This document shows, piece after piece, positions 1-7,797 of a DNA stretch of 19,429 nucleotides. The position numbers and the translations under genes are program-made. Origin of the DNA: Pseudomonadota bacterium (lineage in GTDB: Bacteria; Desulfobacterota; GWC2-55-46; JADFVP01). How positions within the stretch are numbered: position 1 is the first letter of the stretch; each line of letters opens with the position of its first letter. The notes under the pieces are model-generated. The model saw nothing but the letters and a program-made list of their open reading frames with translations, was not told the origin of the DNA and made no database searches. The stretch spans positions 1 through 19,429 of the forward strand of contig JADFVP010000155.1 of the NCBI GenBank assembly GCA_015222595.1. Reading direction: 5' to 3'.

Positions 1-1
1 C

Positions 2-46
2 GTCAAGAAGAAGGCCGTCAAGAAGAAGGCCGTCAAGAAGAAGGTT
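2..46 (+). repeat. Three tandem 15-bp units encoding VKKKA/VKKKV
   Basis: The unit GTCAAGAAGAAGGCC occurs at 2-16 and 17-31, and again at 32-46 with the last codon changed to GTT. It is in frame with the TPR protein and is followed by degenerate K/A/V/P codons to about base 100. The array probably extends left of the window. Such exact DNA repeats expand and contract by slippage. Confidence 0.85.
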
Positions 47-2509
47 GCAAAGAAGCCGGTCGCAAAGAAAAAGGTCGCCAAGAAGATTTCTAAGAAGAGG
101 CCGGAAAAAGTAATCGATGTAACCGCTTCGCTTGACCGAGGGACCCCGGCTCTTCTTACAGCCGCTTTAAAGAAGGCTATGGTGAAGCACGCACCCAAGG
201 CCGACCCTGTAAGTAGCGAAAACAGTGAGTCTACAGCCGCCCATACGGCGGCTTCACTCGAAGAGGCCGATAACGTATCACATAAGGTATCAGAGGACGC
301 GGCTCCTGAGCAGAAGCACGAAGAGTCTCAGCATGAAGAGGCTCAGCACGAAGCAGTTAACGAAGACGTGCATGGAGAGGAAGATGGAGTTGCTTCGTCC
401 GAGGCGCACCCTTCGTACGAAGAGCGCGTAGACCCGGCAGAGGCCCTGAGCGGAGAGATGATACGCATAGGCAAGCGGGACGCCAAGAGTAGCGACATAG
501 GCAGGGATCTCCCGGATGTCGGCGCCGAGAACGCCGTGCTCAGCATTACGAAAAGAGTACGCGAGGAGGCGCGCAGAGAGCTTAGCATTGCAAAGTCTCA
601 ATCGATGAGCGGTACGCTCGAGTCGCTCATCGCCTACAATGAAGGCTGGAGGTATCTTTACAGACAGAAGGTCAACAAGATCTTTCAGGCAGAGCTGTAT
701 AAGAAGGACGTTATCGAGAGGCAGGCCTTTAAAAAGACGCTCGGTCTATCGGCCTTCGGCCCTGCTGGAATGGTAAAGGAGGCTCGCGCATTTGCACACA
801 AGGTTGAGGCAAGGGGGAACGTAGGCAGGGCTGCGGTAATAGAGGCCATGGCTACAATGATCGAGACCGGCTCCGGTTCACAAGAGCTTGCAGGCTTGTT
901 GAGAATTCATCCTGAGAGCGGCCTTACTCACCTCGGGTGGCTCTTTCTAGGCGGACAGTATGAGAAGAACGGCTTCTACCCGGAGGCTTTGGCCCATTAC
1001 GCAAGGGTTGTGAGCGAAGCCAAAGCCGGAGAGCTGAAGAATTCGGCCCACTTTGCAAGGGCCCGCCTGCTGCTCTTGACAGGAGAATTCACCAAATCGA
1101 AGGTCGCCTTTAGAGACCTTCTTGCGCTCGGATATACACCTGCTGGTAGTTGGCTTGCCAATGCGCACCTTATGAAGGGAGAGACCGACTCGGCGCGTGC
1201 GCTCTACGAGAAGTACGTGCCCGTTGAACTTGACCACGTAGACCCTATAACCCTTATGGGCATCGGAGACCTCCGCATAGTATATGGAGATTACCTCGGG
1301 GCGGCCCAGATCTTCAAGATAGCTCAGGAGACCTTTTCCGTAGATGATGTTGCAATGGCATTTCTAAGGATTCGCGAAGCCGATGCGCTTGTAGTCAACG
1401 GAGAGCCGGTAAAGGCGCAGGTTATCTATACCGGTGCGCAGAAGGCGTTCAGGGGCGAGGCCAGCGCCATGTCCGGCCTTGCGCTTGCCGACTCCATGGC
1501 AATGGTCGCCAAGGGAGATTCGCTCATGAGGGCCGAGAGCCTCTACCGCTCACTTCACAGGGGCCGGTATGCAGCCTCGCGCTACGCTCACCTGAACCTG
1601 GCTCGCGTTCAGCTGCGCCTCAAGCTCTACAAGGACTCGGCAATTGCGCTCAATGAGTTCTTAGAGAGGTACCCGACCAACACCCAGCAGGCAGAGGCGA
1701 TAGAGATAAAGTCCGAGGTCATGTTCGAGTGGATAAAGAAGCTCTTTGATGAGTCCGACTATTTTTCCATTGTGGACGCCGTCTCGCTCTACGGTGTCGA
1801 GATACCGTTTGGCAAGAAGGGCAGCACTTACTACAGAATAGGCAAGTCTTACGCAGAGCTGTCGCTTCTGTCTGAGGCGGTAAGCACTCTTGTTGCCGCC
1901 TCCGAGATAGGAGTGGACGCCGTTGCGGAGCGCTCCATGCTTGAGCTTGCCAGAGTCTATCTGAAACAGAAAGATTCGGATGCCGTGGAGAGGATAGCAA
2001 GGAACTTTAACGCCCGGTTCCCCAAGAGCCTTAAAAGAGCCGAGCTGAACGAAATTCTTTCTAGCGCTGCTTATCTTAAGGGAGACTACAAGGCGTATGC
2101 CGAGGGAGTCTCGGTAACCGGAGACCCGACCAAAGATTTCTATAAGGCCGCAGCCCTTGCACGCATAAACAAGCACCGAGATGCGGTCAAGCTCTTTAAG
2201 GGCGTTGCCGCGAGTTACAAGCTCGCCGGAGACTCTGCCGGGCGCAAGCGCGCACTCTTGGGAGCCGCAGACTCCAGCTTCAAAATCCGCCGGTTCTCCA
2301 GCGCCGTAAAGTTGTACGAAGAGGCTGTTGGACTAATGGACAAGGGCAAGACTCTTGAGAAGAGGTGGGCGCTCTATATGATTACGCAGAGTTATTCCAG
2401 GTTGAACAAGAGAGAGAAGCAGAAAGAGGCGCTCGGCGAAGTGGTTGTTGCCAACGGCGTCTTTGGAGACGGCGCCGAGGCGCTCTATAAAGATGAACTT
2501 AGACAATAG
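2..2509 (+). CDS. Large TPR-repeat protein with lysine-rich N-terminal repeats (5'-truncated by window edge)
   Basis: The frame is open from base 2 to the TAG at 2507-2509, giving 835 visible residues with the true start outside the window. The ATG at 179 is internal: the frame continues upstream without a stop, and that ATG has no ribosome site. Visible residues 1-40 are lysine-rich and begin with three VKKKA/V units, resembling histone H1-like or linker tails. Residues about 60-130 are acidic with His-Glu clusters (HEES, QHEE, QHEA). From about residue 285 to the end the sequence is helical with TPR-like features (A-x-Y and L-A-x-x-Y patterns, for example EALAHYARVV, SAVKLYEEAV and DAVKLFKGVA). 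No membrane segment is visible. The stop lies 15 nt before the histidine kinase start, so the two are probably co-transcribed. Role inferred: a scaffold or accessory protein for the adjacent two-component pair or for flagellar assembly. The TPR assignment is fairly sure; the function is unknown. Confidence 0.75.
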   Translation, partial: VKKKAVKKKAVKKKVAKKPVAKKKVAKKISKKRPEKVIDVTASLDRGTPALLTAALKKAMVKHAPKADPVSSENSESTAAHTAASLEEADNVSHKVSEDAAPEQKHEESQHEEAQHEAVNEDVHGEEDGVASSEAHPSYEERVDPAEALSGEMIRIGKRDAKSSDIGRDLPDVGAENAVLSITKRVREEARRELSIAKSQSMSGTLESLIAYNEGWRYLYRQKVNKIFQAELYKKDVIERQAFKKTLGLSAFGPAGMVKEARAFAHKVEARGNVGRAAVIEAMATMIETGSGSQELAGLLRIHPESGLTHLGWLFLGGQYEKNGFYPEALAHYARVVSEAKAGELKNSAHFARARLLLLTGEFTKSKVAFRDLLALGYTPAGSWLANAHLMKGETDSARALYEKYVPVELDHVDPITLMGIGDLRIVYGDYLGAAQIFKIAQETFSVDDVAMAFLRIREADALVVNGEPVKAQVIYTGAQKAFRGEASAMSGLALADSMAMVAKGDSLMRAESLYRSLHRGRYAASRYAHLNLARVQLRLKLYKDSAIALNEFLERYPTNTQQAEAIEIKSEVMFEWIKKLFDESDYFSIVDAVSLYGVEIPFGKKGSTYYRIGKSYAELSLLSEAVSTLVAASEIGVDAVAERSMLELARVYLKQKDSDAVERIARNFNARFPKSLKRAELNEILSSAAYLKGDYKAYAEGVSVTGDPTKDFYKAAALARINKHRDAVKLFKGVAASYKLAGDSAGRKRALLGAADSSFKIRRFSSAVKLYEEAVGLMDKGKTLEKRWALYMITQSYSRLNKREKQKEALGEVVVANGVFGDGAEALYKDELRQ

Positions 2510-2524
2510 CGTAAAGAGGTGGTC

Positions 2525-3358
2525 ATGGCTATAGAACAGCAGAAGGAACTCCTGAGCGACGCTTTCGATATCTTCAGGGTCGCTTCGCGTAAACTCGAAA
2601 AGCAGTACGCAACGCTTGAGGACAAGGTAGAGGAGCTGAACACGGAGCTTGCCGAGAAGAACAGGGCAATGGAACGGACCCGGCGCCTTGCGGCTATGGG
2701 TGAGATGGCTGCGAGAATAGCGCACGAGATACGCAACCCCCTGGGCTCCATGGCTATCTTCTCAACGCTTCTTGAGCGCGAGCTTACAGAGGACGAGGGC
2801 AGGAGAAAACTTGCAGAGAGTATCTCGCGCGGGGTAAAGACGCTCGACAATATTCTCTCCAACATGCTGCTCTTTGCGGCCTCTCCGAGTGCGAAGCGCC
2901 GCTCTATAGACTTAAAAGACGTTATAGCCGATTCGGTACAGATGACGCAGGCCTGCGGTAAGGCCGGGTTCGAGATAGTACACAATGGAAGTACGAAGAT
3001 GGACGGAGACGAAGGGCTCTTAAGGCAGTTGTGCGTCAACCTTCTTCTGAACGCGGTCGATTCCATGGACTCTCTGAGTTCGGGAGGCGTCGTAACCGTG
3101 ACCACTTCGGTAGACTCAAAAGGGCCGGGCGGCATGGAGATGCTAGAGATAAGTGTTGCGGACCGGGGCAGAGGTATTAGCGCCGAGAACCTCGACAGGG
3201 TCTTCGACCCCTTCTTCACCACGCGCGACTCCGGCACAGGGCTCGGGCTCGCTATCGTTAATTCGGTTGTAGAGGCGCACAGCGGTACGGTACAGGTCAC
3301 CTCGAAGCCGGCCCTGGGTACGAAGTTTGCCGTGCGGTTGCCACGGTTTCAGCAGTAG
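2525..3358 (+). CDS. Cytoplasmic sensor histidine kinase, FlgS/FleS-like
   Basis: Encodes 277 aa. An N-terminal coiled-coil-like segment (about residues 20-55, E/K/L-rich) replaces a membrane sensor; no transmembrane segment is seen, so it should be soluble. The HisKA domain has the H-box AHEIRNPL with phospho-accepting H67. The HATPase_c domain has the N-box asparagines N172 and N176, the G1 motif DRGRG near 213, the F-box FDPFFTT (227-233) and the G2 motif GTGLGL (237-242). All catalytic elements look intact. I chose the ATG at 2525 because GAGG at 2516-2519 sits 5 nt upstream; an in-frame GTG at 2519 overlaps that site. The next gene is its probable partner, an NtrC-type regulator. In Campylobacter/Helicobacter (FlgS) and Pseudomonas (FleS) such kinases switch on sigma-54 flagellar genes; that role here is inferred from context. 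Confidence 0.9.
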   Translation: MAIEQQKELLSDAFDIFRVASRKLEKQYATLEDKVEELNTELAEKNRAMERTRRLAAMGEMAARIAHEIRNPLGSMAIFSTLLERELTEDEGRRKLAESISRGVKTLDNILSNMLLFAASPSAKRRSIDLKDVIADSVQMTQACGKAGFEIVHNGSTKMDGDEGLLRQLCVNLLLNAVDSMDSLSSGGVVTVTTSVDSKGPGGMEMLEISVADRGRGISAENLDRVFDPFFTTRDSGTGLGLAIVNSVVEAHSGTVQVTSKPALGTKFAVRLPRFQQ

Positions 3359-3418
3359 CCGTTATTCATACATAGAAGAAAGTTCCGCACAAGAGATAAG
3401 TCGGACATGGAGAACGTA

Positions 3419-4816
3419 ATGCAACACGACATGAGAAGCATACTGGTTGTTGACGACGAAGCCGACATGAGGCTCGCCATAAAGACGGCCCTTGTTCGCA
3501 AGGGGTACTCGGTAGAGACGGCCTCGGACGGCTTAGAGGCCCTTCAGAAGCTGAAGCTCGGTGAGTACGCCATGGTAATTTCCGACATGGCCATGCCCGG
3601 ACTAGACGGACTCGGTCTCTTGAAGGAGATAAAGAGGCGCTCGGCACATATCCCTGTGCTCCTTATAACCGCGTACGGCACGATAGAGCGCGCTGTAGAG
3701 GCGGTAAAGGAGGGCGCAGAGGACTTTATCTTAAAGCCGTTCGACCTGGACCTTTTAGAGTCCATGGTCGAGCGTGCGCTAAAGCTGCAGCAAGAGTGCA
3801 TGAGTTTCGAGACACGCGGCAAGAACATGCTGACGATCGATCCAATGATGAGAAAGACCGTCTCCATGTCGATGACGGCCGCCTCGTGCGACGCAACCGT
3901 GCTGGTCTCCGGCGAGTCCGGCACGGGTAAAGAACTCATTGCGCGGTTTATCCACGAGCGGAGCTCCAGGAGCGAGGGGCCGTTCGTAGCGGTAAACTGC
4001 GCCTCTATCCCGGACGGACTTCTTGAGAGCGAACTCTTCGGCCACGAAAAGGGCTCCTTCACCGGGGCCACGGCCCAGAGGCAGGGCAAGTTCGAGCAGG
4101 CCGATAACGGAACGATACTCCTGGACGAAATATCCGAGATGGACCTCAAACTTCAGGCCAAGCTCCTGCGCGTCTTGCAGGAGCACGAGGTAGAGAGGCT
4201 CGGCGGTAAAGTGCCTATAGAGCTTAACATCAGAGTAATTGCCACGACCAACAGAAACCTCAAAGAGGATGTAAAGGAGGGCCGGTTCCGCGAAGACCTC
4301 TTCTACAGGCTCAACATCTTTCCGCTCAGGCTCCCGCCGCTTCGTGAGCGCAAGGGCGATGTCGAGTTTCTGGCTAACCACTTTACTACCCTGTACGCAA
4401 GAAAGTATGCAAAGCATCTGGAGGGAATCTCCCCTAGCGCTATGGAGAGCCTGAAGACGAGGGAGTGGAGGGGCAATATCCGTGAACTCGAAAATTGTAT
4501 AGAGCGCGCTGTGCTGCTCAGTACCGGAAAACTTCTCGTCCCGGAGTATCTTCTGGACTCTGAAGATGAGTCTGCCGAGGCGAGTGAGGTAGAGGAGACG
4601 AGCGCTACTATTGGTGGCAGGGGGGGCAATGGGGTCAAGAAAGTTGACACGGAAACGGTCAATAATATGACTTTGGCCGAGATGGAGAAGGGGCTCATCA
4701 TAAAGACCCTCGATACGGTAGAGTGGAACAGGACCCGAGCTGCCGGCATACTTGGCATATCGGTAAGGACTTTAAGAAATAAGTTGAAAGAATACGGTAC
4801 TATTTTGCCGGGGTAG
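3419..4816 (+). CDS. NtrC-family sigma-54-dependent response regulator, FlgR/FleR-like
   Basis: Encodes 465 aa from this start. The receiver domain (about 5-120) has the acidic pair D12/D13, phospho-acceptor D56 (VISDMAMPG), T84 and K106 (LKPFD). The AAA+ domain (about 140-375) has Walker A GESGTGKE (165-172), the sigma-54 loop as GSFTGA (212-217) rather than the commoner GAFTGA, Walker B ILLDE (233-237) and the FREDLFYRL region (290-298). A low-complexity linker (about 380-410) leads to a Fis-type helix-turn-helix (about 436-458, RTRAAGILGISVRTLRNKL). The ATG at 3419 has GGAG at 3409-3412 with a 6-nt spacer; an in-frame ATG at 3407 would add four residues but has a poorer site. It is likely activated by the preceding kinase and likely acts on the sigma-54 promoters at 4895, 12139 and 17441 (inference). 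Confidence 0.93.
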   Translation: MQHDMRSILVVDDEADMRLAIKTALVRKGYSVETASDGLEALQKLKLGEYAMVISDMAMPGLDGLGLLKEIKRRSAHIPVLLITAYGTIERAVEAVKEGAEDFILKPFDLDLLESMVERALKLQQECMSFETRGKNMLTIDPMMRKTVSMSMTAASCDATVLVSGESGTGKELIARFIHERSSRSEGPFVAVNCASIPDGLLESELFGHEKGSFTGATAQRQGKFEQADNGTILLDEISEMDLKLQAKLLRVLQEHEVERLGGKVPIELNIRVIATTNRNLKEDVKEGRFREDLFYRLNIFPLRLPPLRERKGDVEFLANHFTTLYARKYAKHLEGISPSAMESLKTREWRGNIRELENCIERAVLLSTGKLLVPEYLLDSEDESAEASEVEETSATIGGRGGNGVKKVDTETVNNMTLAEMEKGLIIKTLDTVEWNRTRAAGILGISVRTLRNKLKEYGTILPG

Positions 4817-4894
4817 GAATTTTTTTCCCTTTTTGGGTGCTTCGTTCTCTCTTATTTTGGAGTAACTCGGCAAGAAATCGGTTTACGGCTCTTT

Positions 4895-4910
4895 TGGTAC
4901 GGTTATTGCT
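4895..4910 (+). promoter_or_regulatory. Sigma-54 (-24/-12) promoter for the flgB operon
   Basis: The sequence TGGTACG-N4-TTGCT has GG at 4896-4897 and GC at 4908-4909 with exactly 10 nt between them, as sigma-54 promoters require. The only departure from TGGCACG is T for C at the fourth position. The predicted transcription start is near 4921, giving a leader of about 84 nt before flgB. The rest of the gap 4817-5004 is T-rich at 4820-4860 and shows no convincing terminator or gene. Confidence 0.87.
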
Positions 4911-5004
4911 ATATATACATGTAGCGCTCCTTTAGAGGGTTTATATGGGAGGCTCAGGGGCCGGGTTATAGACCGCACTCAGCAGAAGCATAGGGAGATG
5001 GACA

Positions 5005-5418
5005 ATGATAAAAGGGCTCTTCGGAGGTACGATAAGTCTTCTGGCCAACAGTCTCGATATTCGGGCCGAGAAGCACAAGCACATTGCATCCAATATTGCG
5101 AACATCGAGACCCCGGGCTACAAGGCGATGGATATAAACTTCGCCAGCGAACTTAAGAAGGTGCAGGGGCAGGTGAACGGCACTTCTGGTATGGTCTCCA
5201 CCAATGCGGGGCATATACATGACAAGTCGACCTTGAGCGGCTATACGCCCGAAGCGGTAGAGAGGGCGAGCGACTACGAGGGACTCGACAACAACTCGGT
5301 CGGACTAGAGAACGAGATGGTCAAGATGGCGGATAACTCGATGATGTACGGACTTTCGGTAAAACTCCTCCAGCGTAAGCTGGCCATGTTAATGACAGCA
5401 ATCAAAGAGGGTAGGTAG
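5005..5418 (+). CDS. flgB: Flagellar proximal rod protein FlgB
   Basis: Encodes 137 aa, the usual FlgB length. Near the N-terminus it carries the rod/hook-family motif ASNIANIETPGYKAMDINF, followed by a glycine- and serine-containing middle and the conserved C-terminal helix with NEMVKMADNSMMY. FlgB builds the proximal rod next to the MS-ring in the periplasm and is exported by the flagellar type III system without a cleaved signal. The ATG at 5005 has an upstream GGGAG (4993-4997) with a 7-nt spacer. It is first in the operon, about 84 nt after the predicted sigma-54 transcription start, and flgC follows after 5 nt. The assignment is secure from motif, length and gene order. Confidence 0.97.
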   Translation: MIKGLFGGTISLLANSLDIRAEKHKHIASNIANIETPGYKAMDINFASELKKVQGQVNGTSGMVSTNAGHIHDKSTLSGYTPEAVERASDYEGLDNNSVGLENEMVKMADNSMMYGLSVKLLQRKLAMLMTAIKEGR

Positions 5419-5423
5419 AAGAT

Positions 5424-5855
5424 ATGTTCAACGTATTTGCGGTAAGCGCTTCGGGAATGGAAGCGCAGAGAATGAGGATGAACGTAATTGCCTCTAACCT
5501 AGCGAACGTGGAGACCACGCACACGAGCGAGGGCGGGCCGTACAGAAGAAAAGATATAGTCTTCAAGGCCGACGAGAATACGTTCGGCAACCTTCTAGGT
5601 TCTGCAATGAAGAAGGGTGAAAATCTTACGGGAGTCTCTGTGGCCGGTATTATCGCCGACAGCAGGCCGCTTAAGTACGCGTATGAGCCGTCGCACCCGG
5701 ACGCCGATACGTCCGGTTATGTTGCGTACCCTAACGTCAACGCGGTTGAGGAGATGGTCAACATGATCGCCGCTTCGCGCTCTTACGAGGCCAACTCCAA
5801 TGTCTTCAAGTCTTCACGCGACATGGCCGCAAAGGCTATGGAGCTGCTGAGGTAA
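5424..5855 (+). CDS. flgC: Flagellar proximal rod protein FlgC
   Basis: Encodes 143 aa, typical for FlgC. The N-terminus has the rod motif SASGMEAQRMRMNVIASNLA, then an ANVETT-type turn, the GPYRRKDIVF segment diagnostic of FlgC, YVAYPNVN in the middle, and a C-terminal helix with EMVNMIAASRSYEANSNVF. It forms the proximal rod with FlgB and FlgF. It starts 5 nt after flgB, so the two are probably translationally coupled. fliE begins 52 nt downstream after a palindrome-containing gap. Confidence 0.97.
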   Translation: MFNVFAVSASGMEAQRMRMNVIASNLANVETTHTSEGGPYRRKDIVFKADENTFGNLLGSAMKKGENLTGVSVAGIIADSRPLKYAYEPSHPDADTSGYVAYPNVNAVEEMVNMIAASRSYEANSNVFKSSRDMAAKAMELLR

Positions 5856-5858
5856 CTT

Positions 5859-5896
5859 TGTAGGCCTACAGGGCCTTTAAGCCGGAAAGCCGGAAA
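5859..5896 (+). repeat. Palindrome TGTAGGCCTACA plus tandem GCCGGAAA pair in flgC-fliE gap
   Basis: A perfect 12-bp palindrome lies at 5859-5870, four bases after the flgC stop. Its right half can also pair as AGGCC-TACAG-GGCCT (5862-5876). Two exact tandem copies of GCCGGAAA follow at 5881-5888 and 5889-5896, directly before the fliE start region. There is no T-run, so it does not look like a terminator. It could be an mRNA-processing hairpin or a protein site; function is not known. Confidence 0.6.
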
Positions 5897-5907
5897 GGAA
5901 AAGAGTG

Positions 5908-6204
5908 ATGGTTGAGTCTATTAAAGGCGTATCAGTAGCGCAGATACAAGAGGCGATCTCCAAACAGCAGATAAGTACGGGGGCCGGGTCGTTTACCTCC
6001 CTGCTTCAGGAGTCTATCGCAAAGGTTAGCGAAGTGCAGGTAAGCGCCGACAAAGCGATAGAGGGCCTTGCCAAGGGCGAGGCAACCAACGTGCATGAGG
6101 CGATGATAGCCGTAGAAGAGGCCAACCTTTCATTTAATATGATGCTTCAGGTACGCAACAAGTTACTCGCTGCGTATGAGGAGATCATGAGGATGCAACT
6201 ATAA
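5908..6204 (+). CDS. fliE: MS-ring/rod junction protein FliE
   Basis: Encodes 98 aa, normal for FliE. It is helical and has the family C-terminal pattern, EAMIAVEEANLSFNMMLQVR then KLLAAYEEIMRMQ, which is strongly conserved in FliE. FliE joins the rod to the MS-ring and is an early export substrate. I prefer the ATG at 5908, with AGGA at 5895-5898 upstream; a GTG at 5905 immediately before it is in frame and cannot be excluded. The stop lies 3 nt before the fliF start, consistent with coupling. Confidence 0.95.
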   Translation: MVESIKGVSVAQIQEAISKQQISTGAGSFTSLLQESIAKVSEVQVSADKAIEGLAKGEATNVHEAMIAVEEANLSFNMMLQVRNKLLAAYEEIMRMQL

Positions 6205-6207
6205 ATC

Positions 6208-7794
6208 ATGGCAAATACAGGTTTAGGTTCAATAAAGAGTCTTCTGCTCTTGGGTATACTTTCGGTCTTTGTCTCCGGCCTCGTCGTCTTTCTTATGTGG
6301 GGCTACGGGCCAGCGTACCAGGTTCTCTACTCCGGGCTTTCCGGTAACGATTCCGGCGCGGTTATTGACAGGTTGAGGGAACTGGGTGTACCATATAAGG
6401 TAGAGGGCAACTCTATCAGCGTACCGTCCGAAAATGTCTACGAGACGCGCATGGAACTGGCAGGGCAGGGGTTGCCGCAGGGCAACGGTGTCGGTTATGA
6501 GATCTTCGACACCTCAAGCTTCGGCGTTACGCAGTTCGTCCAGAAGATAAACTACAAGAGGGCGCTTCAGGGAGAGCTTTCGCGTACCATAAGCCAGATT
6601 AACGAGGTGGACACCGCAAGAGTCCATATGTCGATACCGGACTCCGGTTCGTTCTTCGGAGAGGATCGCCGGTCCAAGGCGTCGGTCATCATAAAGCTCA
6701 GGGCCGGAAAATCGCTCTCGCAGGGTCAGGTTGCTTCCATTGTTCACTTGATCTCTAACAGCACCGAGAACCTCAATACCACAGACGTTACCGTAGTCGA
6801 TACCGAGGGGCGTATGTGGACCCGGTCGAGCAAGGACGGCGACGCCTACGGCATGGGCGCCACTCAGGCGGAGTACAGGGGCGGTATGGAGAAGAACCTT
6901 GAGCGCAGAGTAGAGAGCATGCTTGAGAAGACTGTAGGAATGGACAGGGTCGTGGCCCGTGTCTCGGTAGATGTCGAAACGCGCCATGTGGAGAAGACCG
7001 AAGAGGTCTTCGACCCCGAAGGCGTAGTGCCAAGAAGCGAGCAGAGCAGCAAAGAGAGCACAACAGGCGGTATGTCCGGCGGTGGTGTTCCCGGAGTTCT
7101 CTCCAACCTGCCGGGAGGCACGCAGGGCGGAGCAGGGCAGGGCGGCTCTGCACCACAGTCCAAGACCGATACGGAGACAATCAATTACGAGATCAGCAAG
7201 ACGGTTAGCCATACTATCGAGCCGATAACGAATATAAAGAGAATGACCGTTGCCGTGCTTGTGGACGGCAGTTACGATGTAACTACGGACGCAGACGGAA
7301 ATGAGGTAAGAACTTATGTTGCGCGCACGGACGAAGAGATAGCGTCGTACGTATCCATGGTGGAAGGAGCCGTAGGCTTCTCCGAGGAGAGGGGAGACGA
7401 GATAACTGTGGTAAGCACCCCCTTTAGCTCCGAGTTATTTGCAGGCGCGACGATTGAAGAGGAGGCTTCGGCGCCTCTGATACCTATGACGCTGGTGCCG
7501 TCGCTTATAAAGTACGCCTCCGTCTTTCTTATAGCGCTCATCTCTATCCTCTTTATCTTAAGGCCGCTCGTTAAGAGGCTCTTGGGAGAGGTCTCCGGGG
7601 TTGTCGGCGGTGGTGGCGGTGTAGCCCTGACAGCAGGAGGCATGCCGGTGCAGGCTATGGAGGCAGGGGCCGAAGAGGCCGTCGAGGTCGTTCAGAGTGA
7701 AGAGTCAAAGACACTCAATGTGTTGAAGGACAGCGTGAAGAGCAACCCTGAGCAGGCGGCAATGGTCATTAAAGGCATGGTCAAGGAGAGGTAG
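6208..7794 (+). CDS. fliF: Flagellar MS-ring protein FliF
   Basis: Encodes 528 aa, within the usual FliF range. It has a first membrane segment at about residues 13-33, periplasmic ring-building modules with the YSGLSGNDSGAVIDRLRELG and NYKRALQGELSRTI signatures, a Gly/Ser-rich disordered loop at about 280-325, a second membrane segment at about 433-451, and a cytoplasmic tail ending in SNPEQAAMVIKGM, the conserved FliG-binding region. FliF forms the inner-membrane ring on which the switch and export apparatus assemble. The ATG lies 3 nt after the fliE stop with no strong ribosome site of its own, so translational coupling is likely. The GTG start of fliG follows 3 nt after the stop. Confidence 0.97.
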   Translation: MANTGLGSIKSLLLLGILSVFVSGLVVFLMWGYGPAYQVLYSGLSGNDSGAVIDRLRELGVPYKVEGNSISVPSENVYETRMELAGQGLPQGNGVGYEIFDTSSFGVTQFVQKINYKRALQGELSRTISQINEVDTARVHMSIPDSGSFFGEDRRSKASVIIKLRAGKSLSQGQVASIVHLISNSTENLNTTDVTVVDTEGRMWTRSSKDGDAYGMGATQAEYRGGMEKNLERRVESMLEKTVGMDRVVARVSVDVETRHVEKTEEVFDPEGVVPRSEQSSKESTTGGMSGGGVPGVLSNLPGGTQGGAGQGGSAPQSKTDTETINYEISKTVSHTIEPITNIKRMTVAVLVDGSYDVTTDADGNEVRTYVARTDEEIASYVSMVEGAVGFSEERGDEITVVSTPFSSELFAGATIEEEASAPLIPMTLVPSLIKYASVFLIALISILFILRPLVKRLLGEVSGVVGGGGGVALTAGGMPVQAMEAGAEEAVEVVQSEESKTLNVLKDSVKSNPEQAAMVIKGMVKER

Positions 7795-7797
7795 AGC

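Noticed and set aside
179..181. ATG at 179 as the start of the TPR protein
   Set aside because: The frame is open from base 2 with coherent lysine-rich repeats, and no ribosome site precedes this ATG.
2485..3300. 271-codon open frame on the minus strand over the kinase
   Set aside because: Ser/Leu-rich shadow of the kinase codons with no recognisable domain or ribosome site; the + strand product is a clear histidine kinase.
4815..4850. T-rich stretch after the response regulator as a terminator
   Set aside because: Only stems of 3-4 bp can form around the T-runs; no convincing hairpin precedes them.
6514..7212. 232-codon minus-strand frame over fliF
   Set aside because: Antisense shadow of a strongly supported fliF; no family motif seen.
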